64,000 bases of DNA from AC-37 sp036389835 (GTDB lineage: Bacteria > Actinomycetota > Thermoleophilia > Solirubrobacterales > Thermoleophilaceae). The notes under the pieces are model-generated. The model did no database searches. It had not been told where the DNA came from and saw only the letters and a program-made list of their open reading frames with translations. The number at the start of each line of letters is the position of its first letter. The stretch's first letter is position 1. Made by a program: the position numbers and the translations under genes. Location: positions 10,074 to 74,073 of the forward strand of contig DASVWC010000055.1 of the NCBI GenBank assembly GCA_036389835.1. Reading direction: 5' to 3'. Of this stretch, positions 1-7,846 are shown one piece after another.

Positions 1-152
1 TCCCGCACCACCAGCTCTCGCTCGATCAGGCGCTCGAGTTCATCCGCCCGGACGAGTGCGTGGAGGTCACGCCGGAGAAGCTGCGGCTGCGCAAGGCGGT
101 GCTCGACGCGACGCAGCGGGCCAAGCTCGCGCGGGCGGCCAAGCGCGGCTGA
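1..152 (+). CDS. typA: TypA/BipA ribosome-associated GTPase, 3' end only
   Basis: This is the last 49 codons of a gene whose start lies before the window. The visible peptide contains LEFIRPDECVEVTPEKLRLR, which matches the conserved C-terminal end of the translational GTPase TypA/BipA, followed by a basic tail. TypA binds ribosomes and supports growth under stress. The TGA stop overlaps the ATG of the next gene by one base, so the two are probably co-transcribed. The GTPase domain is outside the window, so the call rests on this C-terminal motif alone. Confidence 0.8.
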   Translation, partial: PHHQLSLDQALEFIRPDECVEVTPEKLRLRKAVLDATQRAKLARAAKRG

Positions 153-865
153 TGGCGGCGGCGGACCCGCTGGCGGCGCCGCCCGACCCGCTGCGGGCCT
201 CGCTGCGCGAGCAGCTCGTGCGGATGCGCGGCGGCGGCTCCGCGCTGCCCGAGGCGCTGCTCGACGTCGTGCGCGAGGAGCTCGCGTTCGGCGGCGAGCC
301 GGTGACCGTGATCCGCCCGCGCGACTGGGAGGAGCTGCGCCACCAGTACGGCGCGAGCGGCACGCCGGCGCCCTACTGGGCCACGACCTGGCCGAGCGGC
401 CTGGCGCTGGCCGACGCGCTCGAGGGGCGCGCGCTGGCCGGGCGGCGGGTGCTCGAGCTCGGCTGCGGCCTGGGGATCCCGTCGCTCGTGGCGGCGCGTA
501 TGGGCGCTCGGGTGCTGGCGACCGACGGCTCCCCCGACGCCGTGGCGTTCGCCGCCCACAACCTCGCGCTCAACGACGCCGTGGGCGAGGTCGCGCGGGC
601 CGACTGGTGCGACGGACCGCTATCCGGCGGGCCATGGGACCTGGTGCTCGCCGCCGACGTGCTCTACCTGCCGCGCAACGTCGACGCGCTGCTGCGGCTC
701 CTGCCGGACCTGATGGCGCCGGGCGCCACGGCGATCGTCGCGGACCCGCAGCGCGCCGGGGGCCGCGCCTTCGTGGCGGCGGCGAGGAAGATCTTCCGGC
801 TCGAGACGCGCGCCGATCGCGAGCGCCCGAGCGTGGAGCTCCACACGCTGCGCCTGCGGCGCTAG
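152..865 (+). CDS. Class I SAM-dependent methyltransferase (METTL/NNMT-like)
   Basis: The gene encodes a 237-residue protein with a Rossmann methyltransferase core. Motif I is VLELGCGLGIPS near residue 100, followed by an acidic residue in VLATDGSP and by DLVLAADVLY, the usual post-motif stretch. This arrangement is typical of the methyltransferase-16 group, which methylates lysines or small nicotinamide-like molecules; the substrate here cannot be told. The start was set at the ATG overlapping the typA stop; a longer reading frame into typA exists but encodes no conserved residues. No signal peptide or membrane segment is visible, so the protein is cytoplasmic. Confidence 0.8.
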   Translation: MAAADPLAAPPDPLRASLREQLVRMRGGGSALPEALLDVVREELAFGGEPVTVIRPRDWEELRHQYGASGTPAPYWATTWPSGLALADALEGRALAGRRVLELGCGLGIPSLVAARMGARVLATDGSPDAVAFAAHNLALNDAVGEVARADWCDGPLSGGPWDLVLAADVLYLPRNVDALLRLLPDLMAPGATAIVADPQRAGGRAFVAAARKIFRLETRADRERPSVELHTLRLRR

Positions 866-868
866 GTT
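863..868 (+). promoter_or_regulatory. -10 box of a likely leaderless promoter for the S4 gene
   Basis: TAGGTT fits the TANNNT -10 pattern and lies 6 nt before the GTG at 875. That spacing would put transcription initiation on or next to the start codon. The same layout recurs at a dozen other gene starts in the window. Confidence 0.5.
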
Positions 869-874
869 GCCGCC

Positions 875-1102
875 GTGCCCGACGTGCCGATCCGCGGCGA
901 GATGATCCGGCTCGGGCAGCTCTTGAAGCTCGCCGGCGTCGTGGACGGCGGCGGCGAGGCCAAGGAGCTGCTGGCGGATGGCGGCGTGTCCGTGAACGGC
1001 GCGCCCGAGACGCGCCGTGGGCGCCAGCTCCATCCCGGCGACGTGGTGCGGGTGGGCGACGGCCTCGAGCTGAGGGTCTCTCGCGCCACGACTACGCGAT
1101 AA
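875..1102 (+). CDS. Small S4-domain RNA-binding protein (YbcJ/YaaA type)
   Basis: This 75-residue protein is essentially one S4 RNA-binding fold. It shows MIRLGQLLKLAGVVDGGGEAK, then LLADGGVSVNGAPETRRGRQL and HPGDVVRVGD, the standard S4 alpha-helix/beta-hairpin signature. Stand-alone S4 proteins of this size bind structured RNA and are often linked to ribosome assembly or translation quality control; the target is unknown here. The GTG start at 875 is preceded by a TANNNT box rather than a ribosome-binding site. A long hairpin follows downstream. Confidence 0.85.
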   Translation: MPDVPIRGEMIRLGQLLKLAGVVDGGGEAKELLADGGVSVNGAPETRRGRQLHPGDVVRVGDGLELRVSRATTTR

Positions 1103-1142
1103 CGGGTCTTATGGAAACCGGCCGCGAAAGACGCCGCGGCGC

Positions 1143-1191
1143 GAGGTGGGCTCTCTAAGGGCCGAATAGCGGACCTAAGAGAGCCCACCTC
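1143..1191. terminator. Long bidirectional hairpin between convergent genes
   Basis: A perfect 14-bp stem (1143-1156 with 1178-1191, arm gaggtgggctctct) continues after single mismatches into two further 3-bp helices and closes on a 5-nt loop. It sits between two convergent genes and lacks a U tract, so it probably terminates or stabilises transcripts from both sides. Confidence 0.75.
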
Positions 1192-1220
1192 CCTGAGATC
1201 GGCCGGGCCGGCCGCGGCCG

Positions 1221-1862
1221 TCAGCGCGCCTGCAGCGCGTCCATGCCGACCACGGCCGCGAGCACCAGGCGCCGGTCGAGCGTCCGGTTCGGGTCGCCGG
1301 TCAGGTCGATGTCGTAGATGTCGCGGATCTTGAACAGGCGGCGGCGGTTGGTGCCGAGCTCGTACTCGCCGCGCAGGAACACGAAGTGGTACGGGATCGG
1401 GAGCCAGTCTGCGAAGCCGCCGATGTACGGCACGAAGCCGATCACCCGGCGGATGATCGCGACCGCCATGCTGTTCTCGGTCACCTTCGCGGTCTCCACG
1501 CCGTTCGCGTCGTAGAGCCGGTAGGTCGAGCGCAGGAGGCTCTCGCCGAACACCTTCTGGATCTCGCCGATCCGCTGGCCGGCCTGGTCGGTGATGTCGT
1601 AGCGCGCCCGCGGGTCGAAGCGCTGCCGCGCCTTGATCCGCATCAGCTCGACCTTCTTCGACGCGTCCGCGTAGAAGCGGATGTCCTCCTTGAACTTGAA
1701 GCGCTTCTGCTGCACGAAGCAGACCGGCGTCTCGGCCGCGCCGTCCTCGCCCGGCAGCGAGAACTCGTAGCGGTTCACGAACGGCGCCCAGCGCTGGCGC
1801 AGCACGAAGCGGTCGTGCTCGGCCGGGTTCACGAGCATCGGCGCGGCGGTGGCCAGCTCCAT
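1221..1862 (-). CDS. LURP-one-related / Tubby-C-like protein
   Basis: The 213-residue product is a predicted beta-barrel of the LURP-one-related (scramblase/Tubby C-terminal-like) family. Typical stretches are RFKFKEDIRFYADASKK, DITDQAGQRIGEIQK and a short hydrophobic segment near IRRVIGFVPYIGGFADWLP. The biochemical role of bacterial members is unknown, although lipid or membrane binding is often suggested. No signal peptide is seen. The gene is convergent with the S4 gene and divergent from rarD, which begins about 50 nt away. The family call is from remembered pattern similarity and the function is open. Confidence 0.6.
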   Translation of the reverse strand: MELATAAPMLVNPAEHDRFVLRQRWAPFVNRYEFSLPGEDGAAETPVCFVQQKRFKFKEDIRFYADASKKVELMRIKARQRFDPRARYDITDQAGQRIGEIQKVFGESLLRSTYRLYDANGVETAKVTENSMAVAIIRRVIGFVPYIGGFADWLPIPYHFVFLRGEYELGTNRRRLFKIRDIYDIDLTGDPNRTLDRRLVLAAVVGMDALQAR

Positions 1863-1914
1863 GCCGCGAGGGTACGCGGTCCGGTGGCCGGACCGCCGCT
1901 GCTTAGCTGGGGGC

Positions 1915-2832
1915 GTGACCCACGAGGAGGCCGAGAACCGCCGCGGGATCGTCTACGGCACGGCCGCGTACCTGCTCTGGGGCCTCTTCCCGCTCTACTT
2001 CCCGCTGCTGGAGCCGGCCGGGTCGGCGGAGATCCTCGGCCACCGGATCGTCTGGTCGCTGGTCGCGGTCGTCGCCGTGCTCGCGATCGGGGCGGGCTTC
2101 CGCCCCTTCGCGGCGCTGCTGCGCGACCGCCGCCGCGTGCGGCTGATCGCGGCCGCCGCCGTGCTCGTGGGGATCAACTGGTTCGTGTTCATCTACGCGA
2201 CCACCTCCGACCACGTGATCGAGGCCGCGCTCGGCTACTTCATCAACCCGCTCGTGAGCGCCGCGTTCGGCGTGGTCTTCTTCCGCGAGCGCCTTCGGAC
2301 CTGGCAGTCGATCGCCTTCGGGCTCGCGCTCGTGGCGGTGGTGGTCCTCACGATCGACTACGGCCGCCTCCCGTGGATCGCGCTGACCCTGGCGTTCAGC
2401 TTCGGCACCTACGGCCTCGTCAAGAAGCTGGCCGGCGTGGGCGCCGCGGAGAGCCTCGCCCTGGAGACGCTCGTGCTGCTCGCCCCCGCGCTCGCCTACC
2501 TGCTGATGCTCGAGGCCCAGGGCGACGGCACGTTCGGCCACGAGTCCGCCGGCCACACGCTCCTGCTGGTCTCCTCGGGGCCGGTGACGATGCTGCCGCT
2601 GCTGCTGTTCTCCGCGGCGGTCACGCGGATCCCGCTGACGGTCGTGGGGATGCTCCAGTACCTCGGCCCCACGATCCAGTTCCTGATCGGGCTCCTGATC
2701 ATCGGCGAGGCGATGCCCGCGAGCCGCTGGGTCGGCTTCGTGCTGGTGTGGATCGCGCTCGTGATCCTGAGCGTGGAGGGGCTGCGGGCGTCGCAGCGCG
2801 CGGGGCCGGAGGTGGCGCCCGAGCCGGCCTGA
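1915..2832 (+). CDS. rarD: RarD-like EamA/DMT-superfamily permease
   Basis: The 305-residue protein has about ten membrane helices and two EamA repeats. It starts with RGIVYGTAAYLLWGLFPLYF, the characteristic RarD opening, and contains INWFVFIYATTSDHVIEAALGYFINPL, also diagnostic. RarD proteins are inner-membrane exporters or permeases with poorly defined substrates, historically linked to chloramphenicol sensitivity. GTG 1915 was chosen because the family starts just before the first helix, whereas the upstream ATG would add an unrelated Arg-rich leader. The gene ends directly against the stop of the convergent lipoprotein gene. Confidence 0.85.
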   Translation: MTHEEAENRRGIVYGTAAYLLWGLFPLYFPLLEPAGSAEILGHRIVWSLVAVVAVLAIGAGFRPFAALLRDRRRVRLIAAAAVLVGINWFVFIYATTSDHVIEAALGYFINPLVSAAFGVVFFRERLRTWQSIAFGLALVAVVVLTIDYGRLPWIALTLAFSFGTYGLVKKLAGVGAAESLALETLVLLAPALAYLLMLEAQGDGTFGHESAGHTLLLVSSGPVTMLPLLLFSAAVTRIPLTVVGMLQYLGPTIQFLIGLLIIGEAMPASRWVGFVLVWIALVILSVEGLRASQRAGPEVAPEPA

Positions 2833-3429
2833 TCAGTCGAAGCAGGGCTCGGCGTACACGGCCCTGGCCGCGCGCCGGTAGTCGTCGAGGAGGTCGCGGA
2901 AGCGCACCGCGGTCCTGACGAGCGAGGCGAAGTCGTTGTGCGCGTCGAGCTCGAGCGCCGCGCGCTGGAGCAGCATGATGGCCTCCTCCTCCTTCTGGAG
3001 GAAGGAGTCGATCGCGTCGATCGCCTCGGCCTGCTGCGGCAGCGGGACCTCGCGCACGAGGTCGTACTCGCGCTCGGCGATCTTGGTGTAGGCCTTGAAC
3101 ACGCGGCCGGCGTCGACGATCGCGTCCTTCGAGCGGTCGGGCGACGCCGACATCGCCCGGAAGCGGCGCCCGTACGGCGCCTGCTCGCCGTCGAGCCTGC
3201 GGCACGCCTTCGTGGCGGCGCGGCCCCACTTGCGCAGCGCCGCCTTCGCCTCCCGGCGCTCCTGCGCGAAGTCGCTGCCGAGGCCGCCGGAGCCCTGCGT
3301 CGAGACGTTCGTCGCCGCGGGCGGCGCCGGGGCGGGCGCGGGTGGCGCCACGTCGGAGCCGCCACAACCGGTGACCCCGAGAAGCGCGACCGCCAGGGCC
3401 ACCACAGCTGTGCGAGTCCGGACCACCAC
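2833..3429 (-). CDS. Putative lipoprotein of unknown function
   Basis: This 198-residue protein starts with a lipoprotein signal peptide: a hydrophobic run ending in GVTGC, a good lipobox with the acylated Cys near residue 21. A Pro/Ala-rich linker follows, then a mostly helical domain rich in Glu, Arg and Ala. It would be anchored to the outer face of the cytoplasmic membrane. I do not recognise a family. It is convergent with rarD with no spacer and is transcribed alone. Confidence 0.7.
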   Translation of the reverse strand: MVVRTRTAVVALAVALLGVTGCGGSDVAPPAPAPAPPAATNVSTQGSGGLGSDFAQERREAKAALRKWGRAATKACRRLDGEQAPYGRRFRAMSASPDRSKDAIVDAGRVFKAYTKIAEREYDLVREVPLPQQAEAIDAIDSFLQKEEEAIMLLQRAALELDAHNDFASLVRTAVRFRDLLDDYRRAARAVYAEPCFD

Positions 3430-3491
3430 GGACCTCGTATCGGCCTGGCGCGTAGGAGCTTGAGCGACGGCGTGCGTGCGAGGATCCAGCC

Positions 3492-3980
3492 GTGCCCGCG
3501 GTCGCGACGATCGGCGTATACGGCTTCAGCGCCGACACGTTCCTCGCCGCCCTGCGCGACGCCGGCGTCGTCCTGCTGATGGATGTTCGCCAGCGCCGCG
3601 GCGTGCGTGGCTCCGAGTACGCGTGGGCGAACTCCAAGCGCCTCCAGGCGGCCCTCGCCGAGGCCGGCGTCGCCTACGAGCACCGGCCGGAGCTCGCCCC
3701 CACGACCGAGCTGCGCCAGCTCCAGTACCGCGAGGACGAGCGGGCCGGCGTGGGCAAGCGCTCGCGCGTGCGGCTCGCGCCGGAGTACGCCGAGCGCTAC
3801 ACGCGGGAGATCCTCGACGCGGTCGACGTCGAGGCGCTCGCGGCCGAGCTCCCGCGGGACGGCGCGACCGCGCTGCTGTGCGTCGAGCGCGACCCGGAGG
3901 CCTGCCACCGGTCGCTGATCGCCGCGCGCCTCGCCGCTCTCCCCCGGGTCACGGTGCAGCACCTCCGCCCCGCTCCCTAG
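3492..3980 (+). CDS. DUF488 family protein
   Basis: The 162-residue protein has the DUF488 signature: an N-terminal TIGVYGFSADTFLAALRDAGV, a central MDVRQRRGVRGSEYAWANSKRL, and the C-terminal LLCVERDPEACHRSLIA with its Cys and His pair. DUF488 proteins are small cytoplasmic proteins whose conserved CxxxxxxCHR-type motif suggests a catalytic or nucleic-acid role that is not established. The start is GTG 3492. The ArsR operator lies just after the stop. Confidence 0.85.
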   Translation: MPAVATIGVYGFSADTFLAALRDAGVVLLMDVRQRRGVRGSEYAWANSKRLQAALAEAGVAYEHRPELAPTTELRQLQYREDERAGVGKRSRVRLAPEYAERYTREILDAVDVEALAAELPRDGATALLCVERDPEACHRSLIAARLAALPRVTVQHLRPAP

Positions 3981-3983
3981 GTA

Positions 3984-4001
3984 TATAACCATCCGGTTAT
4001 A
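3984..4001. promoter_or_regulatory. Palindromic operator of the ArsR/SRPBCC operon
   Basis: The inverted repeat has 7-bp arms (tataacc / ggttata) around a 4-nt spacer and sits 8 nt before the regulator's ATG. It is AT-rich in a very GC-rich setting and overlaps the likely -10 region. This is the position expected for ArsR autorepression. Confidence 0.7.
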
Positions 4002-4009
4002 CTCTGCGC

Positions 4010-4324
4010 ATGAGCGCAGCCGCGTTCGCCGTCCTCGCCGAGCCGACCCGCCGCCGGATCCTCGACCTGCTCCGCGAGCGGTCGCGACCGGTGGGCGAGC
4101 TCGTCGACCTGCTCGGGATCAGCCAGCCCGGCGTCTCGAAGCACCTGCGGGTGCTGCGCGAGGCCGAGCTGGTCGCCGTCCGCCGCGACGCGCAGCGGCG
4201 CTGGTACGAGCTGCGCGCCGAGCCGCTCGGCGAGGTCGACGCGTGGCTCGAGCCGTACCGCGAGTTCTGGGCGGGGCGGCTGGACGCGCTCGAACGACAC
4301 CTCGACCGGAAGGAGCAGGGATGA
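4010..4324 (+). CDS. ArsR-family winged-helix repressor
   Basis: The 104-residue regulator has a standard ArsR winged helix: FAVLAEPTRRRILDLLRERSRPVGELVDLL, the recognition helix in GISQPGVSKHLRVLREAELV, and a wing ending in RRWYELRAEPL. No cysteine pair typical of metal-sensing members is present, so it belongs to the non-metal ArsR group usually paired with SRPBCC (AHSA1) proteins. It overlaps the next gene by ATGA and has a perfect operator just upstream, so autoregulation of the two-gene operon is likely. Confidence 0.88.
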   Translation: MSAAAFAVLAEPTRRRILDLLRERSRPVGELVDLLGISQPGVSKHLRVLREAELVAVRRDAQRRWYELRAEPLGEVDAWLEPYREFWAGRLDALERHLDRKEQG

Positions 4325-4842
4325 CGACCGCCGACGGCACCCTCGAGAAGCGCGACGACGGCAGGGCGGTGATCCGCTTCGAGCGCACGATCGCCCACCC
4401 GCCCGAGCGCGTGTGGGCCGCGATCACCGAGCCGGGCGAGATGATCGGCTGGTGGGGCGAGGCCGACGTCGACCTCCGCGACGGCGGGCGCTTCGACGTG
4501 CGCTGGCTGAACACCGACGAGGAGGGCAACTCCGCGCACATGCACGGCACGATCACGCGCCTGGACCCGCCGCGCCTGATCGAGGTCGGCGGCGACGTCC
4601 ACGGGACGCTGCGCTTCGAGCTCGAGCCCGCCGGGGACGGCGCCACCCTCCTGCGCTTCACCAGCACGCTGGAGCTGCCCGAGGAATTCCGCACCAAGGT
4701 CCTCGCCGGCTGGCACACGCACCTCGACGCGCTCGCCACCGTGCTCGACGGCGGCAGCGTGGACCTCGAGAACATCCAGCGGGAGGGCTGGGAGGACGCG
4801 CACGACGCGTACGTCGAGCGCGACGGCGCCGCGGCCGGCTAG
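4321..4842 (+). CDS. SRPBCC (AHSA1/START-like) domain protein
   Basis: The 173-residue protein has the AHSA1-type helix-grip fold: IRFERTIAHPPERVWAAITEPGEMIGWWGEADVDLRDGGRF near the N-terminus and a C-terminal GWHTHLDALATVL. Such proteins hold small hydrophobic ligands in a cavity, and ArsR-SRPBCC pairs are common in actinobacteria with unknown ligands. The ATG overlaps the repressor stop, implying translational coupling. The 3' end overlaps the convergent RDD gene by 4 nt. Confidence 0.82.
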   Translation: MTTADGTLEKRDDGRAVIRFERTIAHPPERVWAAITEPGEMIGWWGEADVDLRDGGRFDVRWLNTDEEGNSAHMHGTITRLDPPRLIEVGGDVHGTLRFELEPAGDGATLLRFTSTLELPEEFRTKVLAGWHTHLDALATVLDGGSVDLENIQREGWEDAHDAYVERDGAAAG

Positions 4843-5618
4843 CCCCGCCCCCACTTCTGCTGCGCGAGCTGCTCGAGGAACGCCTCGGGCGGCATCCCGC
4901 CCGGCGCGCCGCCGACCTTCGGCCAGAGCGCGTCGGCGAGCTGGAGCGCCAGCCGCCCGCGGGCGGCCGGGTCGAGCGTCCAGCGGCGGTCGAGGAAGCT
5001 GCGCACGGCCGCGGTCTCCTCGGCGCTCACCGCGCTCACGTCCCAGACCGGGCCGGCGGCCGGCGTGGGCGGCTGCCAGGCGGGCCCGGGCGCTCCCCAG
5101 GCGCCCGCGGGCGGGGCGGGCGCCGCCTGGCGCGGCGCCGGAGCCGCTGGGGCAACCGGGTCCTCATGGATCACGATCGTCCCGGCCGCCAGGTCACCCA
5201 GCCGCTGGTTGCGCTTGGTGGCGAGGATGCTGATCATCCCGGGGACGTAGCTCGTCGGCAGGCCGTCGACGAGCCGCAGGACGTTGCGCACCGCGCTCGA
5301 CATGAAGTCCACCGGCTCGCCCCCCACCTTCACGACCCGCAGCCGCGCGGCGCGCTTGCCGGGCGTGCGGCCGTTCGCGAACGTCTCGAACACCACGTCG
5401 TAGGCGTACACGATCAGCAGGAACGCCGGGATCATGATCGCCACGCCGGTGAGCCCCGCGATCGACAGCGCGATCGCGACGAGCAGGATCGCGGCCGCCT
5501 TGATGAGCAGGTCGATGCTCTGGGCGATGAAGCGCGACCCGAGGCCGGCGAGCTGGAGCTCCAGCTCGACCCCCTCCGGCGTGGTGATCGTCAGGCGATC
5601 CTCATACTCCATGGCCAC
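4839..5618 (-). CDS. RDD-family membrane protein with Pro/Ala linker and C-terminal helical domain
   Basis: The protein is about 259 residues long. Residues 20-150 form an RDD domain: GLGSRFIAQSIDLLIKAAAI, a second hydrophobic helix, the conserved NGRTPGKRAARLRVV loop and DGLPTSYVPGMISILATKRNQRLGD. A Pro/Ala/Trp-rich linker leads to a soluble helical tail. The start could be GTG 5618 or ATG 5612. It is divergent from the SpoIIM-like gene, whose GTG is the very next base. RDD, SpoIIM-like, DUF58 and MoxR genes commonly cluster in actinobacteria, so it probably belongs to that membrane system. Confidence 0.82.
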   Translation of the reverse strand: MAMEYEDRLTITTPEGVELELQLAGLGSRFIAQSIDLLIKAAAILLVAIALSIAGLTGVAIMIPAFLLIVYAYDVVFETFANGRTPGKRAARLRVVKVGGEPVDFMSSAVRNVLRLVDGLPTSYVPGMISILATKRNQRLGDLAAGTIVIHEDPVAPAAPAPRQAAPAPPAGAWGAPGPAWQPPTPAAGPVWDVSAVSAEETAAVRSFLDRRWTLDPAARGRLALQLADALWPKVGGAPGGMPPEAFLEQLAQQKWGRG

Positions 5619-6632
5619 GTGAACCTAGAGCGCTTCCACGCCACGCGCGGCGCCCGCTGGGCCGAGCTCGAGGACCTGGTCGAGCGCGCCGGCGGCAAGC
5701 CGGAGCGCCTCGGGCCGGACGGCGTGCGCCGCCTCGGCCGCATCTACCGCGCCACCGCGGCCGACCTCGCCCTCGCGCGCAGGGCCTTCCCGGGCGACCC
5801 GGTCGTGCCGCGGCTCGAGCGGCTCACCGTGGCCGCGCGGCAGGCGGTCTACGCGGAGCGCTCGCGCCGCCTCTCCCCCGTCCGCTTCTTCGCCCGCGAC
5901 TACTGGCGCCGCGTCCGCGAGCGCCCGCGCCTGCTGCTCGCCGCCGCGCTGCTGATGATCGTGCCGGGCGTGCTCGGCGGGCTCTGGGCCGGCGAGGACC
6001 CCGGCGCGGCGATCGGCCTCGTGCCCGACGACTTCCTCCCGACCGTCGAGTCGCCCGGCGGCGACCGCGGCCTCTCCGGGGCCGAGAGCGGGGTCTTCTC
6101 GAGCTCGGTCCTCACCAACAACATCCAGGTCGCGTTCATGGCGCTGGCGGCCGGCATCGCGGCCGGCGTCGGGACCGTGCTCGTGCTGCTCCAGAACGGC
6201 CTCGTGCTGGGCGTCGTGTTCGGGCTCACGATCGAGAACGGCCAGGGTGTGCCGCTGGTCGAGCAGGTGGCGAGCCACGGCGTGCTCGAGCTCTCGTGCA
6301 TCGTCGTGGCGGCCGCCGCGGGCCTGCGGGTGGGCGAGGCGATCCTCCGCCCCGGCCGCCGCAAGCGCGGGGACGCGCTGGTCGAGGAGGCGCGCGGCGC
6401 GGTCGAGACGGTGCTCGGCACCGCACCGTGGCTCGTGGTGGCCGGCGTCGTGGAGGGCTTCGTCTCGCCGCGCGGGATCGGCTGGGTCGCGGCCGTGGCG
6501 ATCGGGCTGGCGCTCGGCGCGCTGTTCTGGGCGCTCGTGCTCTGGCGCGGACGGCCGGACCCGCACCACGCCGCGGCCGGCGAGCCGCAGGTCGCGCCTC
6601 ACAGCCGCGCGCGGGCCTTGGCCCTCAGGTAG
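5619..6632 (+). CDS. SpoIIM-like (stage II sporulation protein M / DUF95) membrane protein
   Basis: The 337-residue protein begins with VNLERFHATRGARWAELEDLV, the usual opening of actinobacterial SpoIIM-like proteins, then a soluble helical region up to about residue 90 and five or six membrane helices. SSSVLTNNIQVAFMALAAG and ASHGVLELSCIV are the conserved DUF95 motifs. GTG 5619 was chosen because it gives exactly this N-terminus. Its role outside sporulation is unknown. The gene is divergent from the RDD gene and its 3' end overlaps the DUF58 gene by 34 nt. Confidence 0.85.
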   Translation: MNLERFHATRGARWAELEDLVERAGGKPERLGPDGVRRLGRIYRATAADLALARRAFPGDPVVPRLERLTVAARQAVYAERSRRLSPVRFFARDYWRRVRERPRLLLAAALLMIVPGVLGGLWAGEDPGAAIGLVPDDFLPTVESPGGDRGLSGAESGVFSSSVLTNNIQVAFMALAAGIAAGVGTVLVLLQNGLVLGVVFGLTIENGQGVPLVEQVASHGVLELSCIVVAAAAGLRVGEAILRPGRRKRGDALVEEARGAVETVLGTAPWLVVAGVVEGFVSPRGIGWVAAVAIGLALGALFWALVLWRGRPDPHHAAAGEPQVAPHSRARALALR

Positions 6633-7846
6633 GCGCGCACGCAGGCCGCGCCGAGCGCGCCGGGCGGCGACTCGATCACGCTCGCGCCGGCGCGGCGCAC
6701 GAGGGTGACCGCCTCGGCGCGGGCGTCGAGGACGTCGACGGCCGCGGCGGCGGCGTACACGTCGAGCTCACGCCGTGGCGGGGTCGCGATCGCGCTCGCG
6801 AGGTCGGGGTCGGCCACCGACGCGACCACCACCTCGTGCCGCCGCGTGAGCACCGGGACGGCCTCGACCAGCGACTGGGCGGCCGACGGCTCGAGCAGGT
6901 CGGTCAGCACCAGCACGAACGAGCGCTTGGCCCCCTCCGCGATCCGGAACGCCAGCTCGTAGTCGCTCTCGACGGCGGCCGGCTCCACGTCGAAGAGGGC
7001 GCGCACGACGGCCCGCCCGCCGTCGCGCCGCGGCCGCTGGTGGTGGCGGACCTCCGAGTCGAAGGCCACCGCACCGATCCGGTCGCCCAGCTCGTCGGCG
7101 ACCAGCGCGAGCGCGGTCACGGCGTCGATCGTCGCGTCGAGGCGCGTGAGCTCGCCCAGCGGCGCGGCCATCAGCCGCCCGCAGTCGACGAGGCACATCA
7201 GCTCGCGGTCGCGGTCGACGCGGTACTGGTTGCTCATCGGGCGCCCCATCCGCGCCGTGGCCCGCCAGTTGACCTGCCGCACGTCGTCGTCGGGCAGGTA
7301 GTCGCGGATCGACTCGAAGTCGGTGCCGAGCCCGAGCGGGCCGCGGCCGCGCTGGCCGCCCTCGAGGAAGCGCCCGCGCGCGACGGCGAGCGCGATCCGG
7401 CGCGCCGACGGCAGGTCCGGGTAGACGACTAGCTCGCCGTCCTCCCCCGGGCGGTGGTACCAGGCGCCGAGGCCGAGCGGGCCGACCGCGCGCAGCGCCG
7501 GCGCCGGCAGCGGGTGGCGGCCGCGGCGCAGCGGCGTGAGCGTTCCGGCGAGCCCCCAGTCGTCCTCGCGCGGGTCGAGCTGCACGTCCGGGGGGACCGG
7601 CTGGCGCACCCGTGCGGCGCCGGCGGCGAGCGTCCCGAGCTCGAGCTCCAGGGGCGCCGGGACGCCCCGCGCGAGTATCGACGGGTGCGTGCGCTCCAGC
7701 GCGGGGGTGCCGCGCACCACCAGTGCGTCGACCACGGTGGCGCCGGCGACGGCGACCACCAGCAGTGCCGCGATCCACACCGGCAGCGCCAGCACCGACA
7801 GCGCCGCTAGCGCCAGGGCGAGGGCGGCGCGCGGCGTGGGCGCCAT
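6599..7846 (-). CDS. DUF58 domain protein, MoxR-associated
   Basis: The 415-residue protein has two N-terminal membrane helices, then a beta-rich domain and the DUF58 signature GTDFESIRDYLPDDDVRQVNW near residue 180. A von Willebrand A-like fold follows (LMCLVDCGRLM, FVLVLTDLLEPSA). The first MIDAS-type motif is altered (DCGRLM in place of DxSxS). DUF58 proteins partner MoxR AAA+ ATPases in assembling or activating protein complexes at the membrane. The ATG overlaps the MoxR stop, so the pair is translationally coupled. Confidence 0.88.
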   Translation of the reverse strand: MAPTPRAALALALAALSVLALPVWIAALLVVAVAGATVVDALVVRGTPALERTHPSILARGVPAPLELELGTLAAGAARVRQPVPPDVQLDPREDDWGLAGTLTPLRRGRHPLPAPALRAVGPLGLGAWYHRPGEDGELVVYPDLPSARRIALAVARGRFLEGGQRGRGPLGLGTDFESIRDYLPDDDVRQVNWRATARMGRPMSNQYRVDRDRELMCLVDCGRLMAAPLGELTRLDATIDAVTALALVADELGDRIGAVAFDSEVRHHQRPRRDGGRAVVRALFDVEPAAVESDYELAFRIAEGAKRSFVLVLTDLLEPSAAQSLVEAVPVLTRRHEVVVASVADPDLASAIATPPRRELDVYAAAAAVDVLDARAEAVTLVRRAGASVIESPPGALGAACVRAYLRAKARARL